NCBI GenBank assembly: GCA_029448655.1
Contig: JACCLO010000014.1
Span: forward strand, 1,612,001 to 1,676,000
DNA length: 64,000 nucleotides
Reading direction: 5' to 3'
From: Wolfiporia cocos
Taxonomy: Eukaryota > Basidiomycota > Agaricomycetes > Polyporales > Phaeolaceae
Shown here: positions 41,222-49,217 of the stretch, in pieces
How positions within the stretch are numbered: position 1 is the first letter of the stretch
Layout: each line of letters begins with the position of its first letter
Notes under the pieces: model-generated
The model's input: the letters and a program-made list of their open reading frames with translations, nothing else
Database searches by the model: none
What the model was told of the DNA's origin: nothing
Made by a program: the position numbers and the translations under genes

Positions 41222-44104
41222 TCAATTGTGATGGTGTCCCAAGGTGCTTCCGGAACTGGGAGCGGTTGCAGGGGTCCGTACGGGGTCTGGTTGTGGGTGG
41301 TTCTTCATGCGTTGACATGTGTCACAACCTTCCACGTATTGCTTTACCATTGTGGTCATTCCAGGCCACCAGTAATTACGTGATAGAAGTTCATAGGTCT
41401 TCCATCGTCCGAAGTGACCGGCTGTTACATGGTCATGATGTAACTCCAGAATCTTCGTGCGCAATTCCTTAGGCTCTTTTGGAACGTACACTTTTCCTCG
41501 TCTGAGGAGTAATCCGGCCTCCATGTTCCATTCCTGGAGATCTTTACCGAATTCCTTGGGACCACTTTTCAGTAGTTCCTGGTAATCCTTGGTAATTTGA
41601 TCGTCCATGAGGGCTTGTCGGATTTGTCGGAGGAGGTCCTCGTCGCCTGATTGTATCTCCTGCTGTGACGCTTCTAGCGCCCTCACCGTAAAGTATTCCG
41701 GTTTCAGCAAAATTTGATCGCGATTGTCGAGTTCCACCCCCTCTTCATGGTCTGGCCTCCGTGACAGAGGGTCAGCCGTGAGCATTGTTTTACCGGGTTT
41801 GTGGCACATGGTGAAGTTGAACCTTGTCAGGTAAAGACTCCAACGTGCCTGTCTCCGGGTTAGCCGTTGTGCCGATTTGAAATATGTCAGATTGAGATGA
41901 TCCGACCATACTTCAAATTTGTGTGGATGTCCTTCGAGGTAATGTCTCCATTCCTCTAGAGCGCGGATGATTGCGAGCAACTCCTTATCGTAAATCTCAT
42001 AGTTCCTTTCGGGTGCTGATAGAGATTTCGAGTAAAAGGCTACCGGGTGCCAGAGCTTATCCTCCGAAGAGTATTGCGATAGCACTGCACCAGTTGCGTA
42101 ATCGGAAGAATCCGCTTCCACGCGGAACGGGGACTCCTGATCTGGGATCCGGAGTATTGGAGCCGATGTGAAAGCTTCCTTGAGAGTTTGGAAGGCTTCC
42201 GCTTGTTCGGGTCCCCAGTTCCATTGCGTGTTTTTCTTGGACAGTTCGGTTAACGGCTTAACCACTTTGGAGAAATCTTTAATGAACCGACGGTAGTAGT
42301 TGGCGAAGCCAACAAAGGCTTGGACGTCCTTCACCTTGGCAGGTGTAGGCCAGTCCATGACACCGGCTACCTTCTTAGGGTCCATTTCGACTTTTCCTTT
42401 GGAAATGATCATTCCCAGGTATTCAATACTGCTTTGTTCGAAGAAGCACTTTTCAGGCTTCGCGAACAAGTCGTTGTCTTGCAAGATTTGTAATACTTGC
42501 TTGACAATACGACGGTGTTCCAACAGGTCGTTTCCGAACACAAGGATGTCGTCTAGGTAGACAATGACCTTTCCTTCTCTGATAAGGTCACCTAGAATAT
42601 CGTTCATCATGTGTTGGAACGTGCTGGGTGCATTACAAAAGCCGAAGTACATGACTACAGCTTCGTAAAGGCCGTTAGGCGTAATGAATGCGGTCTTCCA
42701 TTCATCTCCCTCCTTGATTCTTACGTTGTTGTAACCCCAACGCAAGTCGAGCTTCGTAAATATCGAAGCCTGGCTAAGCTTATCGATAAGCTCGTCTATG
42801 CGTGGGAGAGGGTACCTGTTTTTAATGGTTAAGTCGTTCACCTTTCGGTAATCGACTACCATTCGGGCTCCGCCATCTTTTTTAGGGACGAAGAAGACCG
42901 GGCTCGCGATCGGGGATTTCGAGTGTCGGATGTAGCCCTTCCGTAACTCTTCCTGAATCCACTGATCTAGCGAGTTCGCTTCCTGAGGAGACATCTTGTA
43001 TGCCTTACTCGGGGGCGGTAGTACCGCGTCATCGGGGAAGTCGATGGCGTGATCGTATGGTTTCCGTTCGGGCATTCTTTCGGATGCGCGTTGAGAAAAT
43101 ACTGTGGGACCAAACTCCTGGTATTCCTCCGGAACCAAGGATTTCCATTTCTGGAGATCCGCATCTGTCAGGAATTCATCATCTGACTTCTCCGTTATCG
43201 ACTGAATGGCATCGATAAGGAGTTCCGTTCCTTCGTCAAGGGTGTTCACCCAAGCGACAAAGGGATTCTCAGGCTCCTCTAAGCCGAGAAAATCTATTGG
43301 AAAGTCGTTGATGATCTGATAGATGCTGCGGGATTCGATTTCATCTTCTTCCTCAGAAATCGAAACCCGTTTGCCATGTTTACATTTTTCCGTACACCGA
43401 TATGTGAAGGTTCCTTCCGGCCAATTGAAGTCCGGGTTGTGTTTCAGGAACCAGTCATATCCGAGGATCACATCCGCATTCTGTACGTCCATTACGTACA
43501 AGAATTCGGTGGACTTGTGTTCTTCGTGCACCATATAAGCTTTTACTGCCATATTGATATTACCGGCGGTATTAGAGGTACCGTCGGCGTTGCGAATCTC
43601 GAGAGGTGAAGGTAGTTTCTGAGTGACTAACTTCTCCTCGTGTACGAGTTTCTTATCGATGACGCTTATGGATGCACCGGTGTCGATTAATGCCATGGCG
43701 TTGACTTTCTTTCCATATACCCACAGTTCCACTTCGATAGAGAACGATTTATTGTCGTCTCGAGAATTGTTTCCATGTACATTATACAAAGTGAAAAACT
43801 TCAGCGCGAGCGGGTCAGGATAAAAGTATTGTACAGGAGGGGCACGTGTAGCTAGTGTCCTTGTCCTCCGGGCAAAGTCCGTTGCCGAGTTACCGAATAT
43901 TCCGAGATGGGATACCGAGTGACGTACGACCGCCTTATCTTCCCACAAGATAAGGGGTCTCTGTGAAGCCTCTTCGTAGAGGTGCGCTTCTTCGGGGCGC
44001 TGTACACTCCCAGCCGCTGCGGGGCTGGTGTGTTCTTCACAGAACGTCTTCGAGACGTGTGGTTGGGGCGAGGGGAACCGAGAGGGTCCCGACTGTGGTG
44101 ACAT
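41222..44104 (-). CDS. pol: Gy-A pol, N-terminal part: protease, RT, RNase H, integrase finger (A3), truncated by frameshift
   Basis: 960 codons from the ATG overlapping the end of gag by 68 nt, in the +1 frame relative to gag. The aspartic protease is at about 135-230 (ALIDTGASISVID). Reverse transcriptase has YLDDILVFG near 516. RNase H has VEADSSDYATGAVL and NYEIYDKELLAI. The integrase HHCC finger is ELHHDHVTAGHFGRW to GCDTCQRMK. The frame is lost after the finger by a 4-bp insertion (GTGG-like duplication at about 41291-41300) and ends in unrelated residues. Protease and RT could still be made, but an integrated Pol with working integrase could not. Substitutions relative to A1 are few over 42000-43800. 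Confidence 0.92.
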   Translation of the reverse strand: MSPQSGPSRFPSPQPHVSKTFCEEHTSPAAAGSVQRPEEAHLYEEASQRPLILWEDKAVVRHSVSHLGIFGNSATDFARRTRTLATRAPPVQYFYPDPLALKFFTLYNVHGNNSRDDNKSFSIEVELWVYGKKVNAMALIDTGASISVIDKKLVHEEKLVTQKLPSPLEIRNADGTSNTAGNINMAVKAYMVHEEHKSTEFLYVMDVQNADVILGYDWFLKHNPDFNWPEGTFTYRCTEKCKHGKRVSISEEEDEIESRSIYQIINDFPIDFLGLEEPENPFVAWVNTLDEGTELLIDAIQSITEKSDDEFLTDADLQKWKSLVPEEYQEFGPTVFSQRASERMPERKPYDHAIDFPDDAVLPPPSKAYKMSPQEANSLDQWIQEELRKGYIRHSKSPIASPVFFVPKKDGGARMVVDYRKVNDLTIKNRYPLPRIDELIDKLSQASIFTKLDLRWGYNNVRIKEGDEWKTAFITPNGLYEAVVMYFGFCNAPSTFQHMMNDILGDLIREGKVIVYLDDILVFGNDLLEHRRIVKQVLQILQDNDLFAKPEKCFFEQSSIEYLGMIISKGKVEMDPKKVAGVMDWPTPAKVKDVQAFVGFANYYRRFIKDFSKVVKPLTELSKKNTQWNWGPEQAEAFQTLKEAFTSAPILRIPDQESPFRVEADSSDYATGAVLSQYSSEDKLWHPVAFYSKSLSAPERNYEIYDKELLAIIRALEEWRHYLEGHPHKFEVWSDHLNLTYFKSAQRLTRRQARWSLYLTRFNFTMCHKPGKTMLTADPLSRRPDHEEGVELDNRDQILLKPEYFTVRALEASQQEIQSGDEDLLRQIRQALMDDQITKDYQELLKSGPKEFGKDLQEWNMEAGLLLRRGKVYVPKEPKELRTKILELHHDHVTAGHFGRWKTYELLSRNYWWPGMTTMVKQYVEGCDTCQRMKNHPQPDPVRTPATAPSSGSTLGHHHN

Positions 44105-46028
44105 TGGTGGCGGGGGCCGAGGGTCCTGCTGAGCTTGAGTCAGCCGTTACTTCTTCCCAGATGTATCGGGCACGATACGTCTTGCCATCCGCGGGGGGCG
44201 CCGAGTACGGCTTCTTGCCAGAAGCCTGTCCCTTTCCACTACCCGAAGGAGCTGCCGGGCCCTTTCCAGAGCCGGCTGCTTCCTTCGCCCTTTCCATTTC
44301 GCGTCGCTTTTCAGCGGGCACGAAAGTTCCAGCCGCTTTGTCTGCCGCCAGTTTGGGGCAGGTTAAATGCCAGTGACCCTTTTGCTTGCAGTAGGTGCAA
44401 GTTGCATCGGGGTTTGGCGCGGCGGGAGCGGATTTGGGTGCCTTTCCCTTGTCCTTCTTTTTCTCCGACTTCTTTGCAGAAGCGGAGGACGTCTCCTTCT
44501 TTTCGGCAGGGGCCGAGTCCTTCTTGCCGGCCTTCTCGAAGATCGAACCCTTGATCTTGTCAGGGTAAGATGTCTGATACATTTCGAGGGCAAAATCGAT
44601 CAGAGGTTCGATGTCGGTGGGGGCCTTGAAGAACGGGGTCTTGCCGAGGACGTTCAAGGTGTCCTTGACCTTTTCCGGGAGAGTCTCGGTGAATTCCCAC
44701 ACCAGAGTCTCATTGGCGGTTTCAGAGAGACGGCCGAGGGTGCGGAACCGTTCGCAGTAATTGAAATAGTTCGATTCTGCCAGTTCCTTGCCCTTGACGC
44801 CGTAGTAGCCGCGAATTTCCTTCTTGGCTATCTCCTTATCCGTCATCTTCCCATATTGCACCATTACGGATTTGGTGAATTCCTCCCAGGTGCCGAGAGG
44901 TTCACCGTTTCCTGCCTTCTTGATGAGAGGCGAGAAAAATTTGTATGCGTCCCCTGTGACGCGGAAGAGGGCCGTGGTGATACGGTCATGGTCATTGTAG
45001 ACCCTGAGCGTACCGAAGTACAGGCCCATCTTCTCCACCCATTCCTGTGCAGTCACCTTTCCAGATGACCCAGAGAATTCGGGGGGAGGGGGGATTTTCA
45101 GGTTTTGAGGCAGACCTGGAATCTGCGGGGCGACGGCTGCTGCAGCAGCGGCTGCAGCTTGTGCGGCGGCAGCGGCCTCGGCTGCTCTAGCTTGAGCATG
45201 ACCGGGGGCTGGTGCCGGGTCTTCCGGGGGCGTGCGGACACCGGGAGGGTTGGGAACGGAGGGATTCTTGCGAATCCTCCGAAGTTCCTCGTCAACCTTC
45301 TCCATGCGCTCGGCGAATGCATCCTCGAGGTCGTCAAGCCGGGACCGGTAGTCCTTCCGGAGCTGTTTCTCCATTTCGGAGAACTTGGCGGTGTACTCCT
45401 GTCGGAGTTCCTTTCCAAGGTCCACCATGGTGGACACAACCTCGTTGCGGACCGAGTTGACCGCTTCGTGTAGCTCGTCCTGGGCCTTCTGTTCGATTGC
45501 CCTGGATTGCCCAACCAGGGAGTCGAGTCTGCCATGGATTCGCTCCAGGCGGGCGTGCACCATCCGACCGAGGGTCTCGGCCTTGTCGTGACTGATTGCC
45601 GCACTTCGTTGTACGGCGGCGTCGAGGATTGCCCCATGCAGGGGTCCATCCACCTTGTGGTGTTCCTCCTCTGGGAGGTACGACTTGAGGCCTGTTTCGA
45701 CCTCGGCATTGGTTCGGCGTGCCGGGCCCGAAAACTCCATTTCTAGGGTGGTTACGGGCCCGATTGGATGGGTGTAGCGAGCCGGGGGGTATCCGGGGAT
45801 AGGTGTGCCCGGACGTGTTCCCATGGGGTTGGACGGAGAGTCCCTTTGTGGGGGAGCGTACTCCAGTGCGTCCTCTTCCTCTTCCTCTTCTTCCCCTTCG
45901 CTCAGGTGCTCTAGGGTCACCAGGGGTGGGGTCCTTGAGGGCCCTGCTACCGGGGTCACCGGACCTTCTGAGCGAAGGCGCATCTTGCGAGGGGCGAGGG
46001 GGGTGCTAACGGATGAGGTGGAAGACAT
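44037..46028 (-). CDS. gag: Gy-A Gag polyprotein, A3 copy
   Basis: I start it at the ATG of MSSTSSVSTP (46026-46028), as in A1; the frame is open 14 codons further to 46070. It has an acidic run, helical region, Ala-rich linker, capsid domain (EWVEKMGLYFGTLRVYNDHD) and a CCHC knuckle CTYCKQKGHWHLTC. Around the knuckle (about 44260-44440) the sequence differs strongly from A1 while both sides are nearly identical, which suggests recombination with another lineage. Function is as in A1: assembling the particle and packaging RNA. Confidence 0.94.
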   Translation of the reverse strand: MSSTSSVSTPLAPRKMRLRSEGPVTPVAGPSRTPPLVTLEHLSEGEEEEEEEDALEYAPPQRDSPSNPMGTRPGTPIPGYPPARYTHPIGPVTTLEMEFSGPARRTNAEVETGLKSYLPEEEHHKVDGPLHGAILDAAVQRSAAISHDKAETLGRMVHARLERIHGRLDSLVGQSRAIEQKAQDELHEAVNSVRNEVVSTMVDLGKELRQEYTAKFSEMEKQLRKDYRSRLDDLEDAFAERMEKVDEELRRIRKNPSVPNPPGVRTPPEDPAPAPGHAQARAAEAAAAAQAAAAAAAAVAPQIPGLPQNLKIPPPPEFSGSSGKVTAQEWVEKMGLYFGTLRVYNDHDRITTALFRVTGDAYKFFSPLIKKAGNGEPLGTWEEFTKSVMVQYGKMTDKEIAKKEIRGYYGVKGKELAESNYFNYCERFRTLGRLSETANETLVWEFTETLPEKVKDTLNVLGKTPFFKAPTDIEPLIDFALEMYQTSYPDKIKGSIFEKAGKKDSAPAEKKETSSASAKKSEKKKDKGKAPKSAPAAPNPDATCTYCKQKGHWHLTCPKLAADKAAGTFVPAEKRREMERAKEAAGSGKGPAAPSGSGKGQASGKKPYSAPPADGKTYRARYIWEEVTADSSSAGPSAPATNVTTVGTLSVPLAPTTRLEDVL

Positions 46029-46171
46029 TGTGAATCTGTTTGTGACGAATGTTAGTTTCCGGTTACTCATTGTCTTAGATTCTTAAGAAGGGATTGGTTT
46101 TGAAAGCTGCAACTTTCGTTATAGATCACACTCGCACTCTATTTCAGAGTTAAAAGATGATAGTATTTCTA

Positions 46172-47095
46172 CTATACAATCGCGAGTATATCCTCTTCTA
46201 CCGAAGTAGTTGAGGGCCCTGCCACCTTGTCAGGTGGTGTTACACCGAAGGCAAAAGAAATTTGTAGCGCTACGCATTCTGCTATGATACGAGCTAAGTC
46301 CGTACGCCAATCCAAAAAGGAAATACTGCCGAGCTGTTTACAGTACTTTTTCATAATTCTCCAGTCTCTATTGGTGATCCTCCCCCGTCTCGCTCTATCC
46401 TTTACGTTATCCACCAACTCCTCCAATTCTACTACCATAGTATGGAATCGCATGTCGTTTTCCATATGGAAGCCTGGGTAATTAGGGGGATGGTTGGCGA
46501 GAGGAGTGAGACGAGTGAGAGTGCCTTCTAGCATGGGAATAACTTGGTCGCATGCTTGGAGAGGCTTCTTCTTCCCGAAGACGAGGGAAGGGTCGAGAAT
46601 CTTGTGATTGGCCGGAACGGAAGGTCCGGCTGCCGGACTGGAGAGACGGAGGGCCAGTGAAGAAGCTGCTTGCTTGGCTTCCTTGGTGGCTTGTTTGGCG
46701 GCGATTCGCTTATTCAGCTTATCGCGGGCGAGCTTGAGCTTGTTGAGTTCGCGGAGTTCGATAAGGTTCTCCATGGCGGTAATGGAAGCGGCTAGCTTCT
46801 CTTCCTCTGTCCAGATGCGCTTGGCAAGTGGGACTGGCTTGGGAGGTCGAGGAGCGGGTTTCCCAGCCTCAGCGATGTGCTTTGGCATGTGGACGGGAAT
46901 CTCCCAAAGATGGAGCTTCCCGGTGTAGTCTTCCTTTACAGGAAGGGTGTAAGTGACGTCCTCTGCCCGAGGAATGTCGGCGGTGTCGATGCGGCTGAGA
47001 AGGGACCGCTTCGCCGGTTTGACGTAGGGGGCAGTGGAGGAGCCACGGGTGCGACGGGTAACGCGGGGCATGATTCTAGAAAGTGCAGCATTCAT
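46172..47095 (-). CDS. Gy-A ORF1, unknown protein upstream of gag (A3 copy)
   Basis: 307 aa, starting MNAALSRIMPRVTRRTRG and ending SVEEDILAIV, the same length as in A1 with about five replacements. No known domain is recognised. The basic N-terminus, charged helical middle and compact C-terminal part are conserved. The 143-nt gap to the gag ATG is also conserved between copies (6414-6560 in A1). The intact state of this frame in two copies, against a background of indels elsewhere, argues for selection at least until recently. It might be a second structural or accessory protein. Confidence 0.8.
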   Translation of the reverse strand: MNAALSRIMPRVTRRTRGSSTAPYVKPAKRSLLSRIDTADIPRAEDVTYTLPVKEDYTGKLHLWEIPVHMPKHIAEAGKPAPRPPKPVPLAKRIWTEEEKLAASITAMENLIELRELNKLKLARDKLNKRIAAKQATKEAKQAASSLALRLSSPAAGPSVPANHKILDPSLVFGKKKPLQACDQVIPMLEGTLTRLTPLANHPPNYPGFHMENDMRFHTMVVELEELVDNVKDRARRGRITNRDWRIMKKYCKQLGSISFLDWRTDLARIIAECVALQISFAFGVTPPDKVAGPSTTSVEEDILAIV

Positions 47096-48088
47096 GAGAA
47101 ACGAAGTTTCCCAGTGATACGTCCAAGAACAGGAAGGGATTATGTAAGGTAGGGTAGTGGACTCCTTTTCAGGAGCAAAGAAGGTGTACTACGGGGCATA
47201 ATTACTCTTATGTTGCGCGCAAACCCTGTGCTGAGACGGCGCGGATATTCGCATGACCCTAACGGTCAGAGGCGCCGACTCCAGGGGTAGAGTTGCTGAC
47301 TGCCAGGCCGGTTCCTGGGTCAGATGATTGGGAATCGGATACACGACACCGCCCCGGAGGGACGATGCCGGAAAGTGGCTGGGATTTTACATCCCTTAGC
47401 CTGTCCATGCTTCAACAATGAGGTTGCCGTCTACAGACTATCACGGGGACTTTTTCAGGACATTGGAATACCATCGCGTCCACAGGTAAGTGGATTAGCC
47501 CTAAGGCGCGCAAGTGTACCCCTTTGCCCTATTTGACCCCATGACGTGCACGCCGAACTGCCCGGAGGACTTATGTTTTGTGGCTATCGCACTTGTCCTT
47601 TGGCAGGATTATCCGAAGATGATCCCCCTCACTGCTTTTCCCATGACGGGTTCAAAGCAGGGCCCTTACGCCTGGGCGGCGGCTTTGGAAAATTCCCATG
47701 CCATCATAGTGATGACCCTGTGGATAGTGATGGGGCGCTGAACAACGCTTGCCATGACAGGGGGTTGGGCGCGCACAGGCAGACCGTCCCCTTTTTTCCA
47801 CAGGCGGGTCTTAACCGCTCATAGTCCAAGCTTGTCAGCGAGGACCATGTCTCCTTGACCCTGGAGTCCGGGTTAGGTAGGCCTCCTGCCTAAAAAGGCG
47901 GTGTGGCTTTCCTGGTTGCCAATCCTCTGCCGAGGATGGCGCTGTATCCCCCAGATCTCAACTATCACCCCAATCGCCTTGTCAGGCAGAAAGGGATGTG
48001 CGCGGCAACGAGCAATATACCCCTGTAGGATAGAAACCCAGGCCCAAGCGCAAGCGCAAGGGCGGGGGTAGGGGGAGATTTGTTCTTA
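47096..48088 (-). other. Gy-A leader of A3
   Basis: About 990 bp between the 5' LTR and ORF1, collinear with A1 7485-8482. No supported ORF. An unusually long leader like this may hold packaging signals, but none is identifiable by eye. Confidence 0.65.
48076..48086 (-). promoter_or_regulatory. Self-complementary PBS of A3
   Basis: AGATTTGTTCT here (plus strand) equals the reverse complement of AGAACAAATCT at 48211-48221 in the 5' LTR. On the minus strand a TATATAAG box (48248-48255) begins 34 nt upstream of 48221, so the transcript probably starts with the very 11 nt that pair with the PBS, 2 nt inside the LTR. This is the Tf1 self-priming layout; no TGG-type tRNA PBS is present. Confidence 0.8.
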
Positions 48089-48787
48089 TGACACAAACTA
48101 GTTGTGGGACTCACTCTATAACCTTGTTAAGCGACTTGAAGTAGTTGCTGGAGGTTGGTGAGGATACTAGTAGGCGCAAGCAGAGATGATATGTGACTGT
48201 GCGAATGCAGAGAACAAATCTAAGGCTTATCCGCAGTGATAGCCCTACTTATATACATGCATTGTTTGGTTACCAGTAAGGGAGCCAAACATGAAGACGG
48301 TCTGTGCGCAGACATAACTAATACAGCTAAGTCGTAAACTTCAATAGACCATGTGCGCCGGTAATGGCCGCACCAGTAAGATCGTTTGTTTGGACCGTAG
48401 GTCCATGTTGTGGAAGTGGCTGTAGCTACGTTAGTAAGCCATGCATGTGATTCTTATATACCGGCATCGGGATATGAGTAATCGTAAAGGCATTGGCATG
48501 TGATAACGAGCGGGCCGCTTATCCAATTGTACTGACATAGCCCAGTATCGGGATATGAGTAAGGCGCGTGACACCGGAGGTTAGTCCGCTGAGTCATTGA
48601 CGCGTACAAACGTGTTATGTACGTGTTGTTATGACAAGTGGACGTATACCGCGTTGTGTACGTGTTGTTTGGTTGCGTGTACGTGTAGACGGGCGCTTAG
48701 CAGCGTAAATGTCTACAAGGTCGTAGAAATACCAGATAAATAGGTAAAAATACGGGAAAAATAGTGGCATGTCCCAAATCTGTGACA
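48089..48787 (-). repeat. A3 5' LTR (right)
   Basis: 699 bp. The U3 part (right end on this strand) has two copies of ATCGGGATATGAGTA (48466-48480 and about 48547-48561) and a cluster of GTGTACGTGT-like repeats (about 48616-48690), plausible binding sites. A TATA box is at 48248-48255. Confidence 0.95.
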
Positions 48788-48792
48788 TTGAG

Positions 48793-49206
48793 AACGAGTA
48801 TAAGACTTCTTGTTTATACAACAAGGTCGAGCTGAAGAGCCTCGACAGTAAGTACATAAGTTTATATACTACGTTGGGTTTTAGGGGTCAAGCCAGTCCC
48901 AGATGTCACCGATACTATCTACGCTATAGTACCAAACGTTTGATAGGTATGTAGTGATATACCTGAGACGATAGATAGGAATGATGGCGGTTGAACGCCA
49001 TCTATCAGCTAATAAACGATGAACGTGAAACGGTGGCAGAGTTGGATCTGCCAAAGATGAAACGCGCCCTATAGACTAGTACAACCGGGGATGCGCCCAG
49101 TAGAGTCACGAGTAGCCAGGGAGGTTGGTTGCGCAACAAGTCCCTGTATCGTATTCGCCTCATGGTGAGTTCTGTCGATATTCGAAAAATTAGAATGTCC
49201 GTAACA
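48793..49206 (-). repeat. B3 left LTR, second piece
   Basis: 414 bp, resuming AACGAGTATAAG right after the A3 target duplication and ending GTCCGTAACA. Internal sequence beginning TCAGCCCCTCCCTAGG (polypurine tract on the minus strand) follows. Confidence 0.95.
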
Positions 49207-49217
49207 TCAGCCCCTCC

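Larger units (their letters stand above)
38818..48787 (-). mobile_element. Gy-A copy 3 (A3), complete 9970-bp chromovirus nested in the B3 LTR
   Basis: LTRs of 699 bp each (38818-39516, 48089-48787) differ at four positions by eye. The target duplication TTGAG is perfect (38813-38817, 48788-48792) and lies within the Gy-B LTR. Order on the minus strand is 5' LTR, PBS, leader, ORF1, gag, pol, polypurine tract, 3' LTR. Only a 4-bp insertion in the integrase region of pol disrupts it. Confidence 0.97.
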
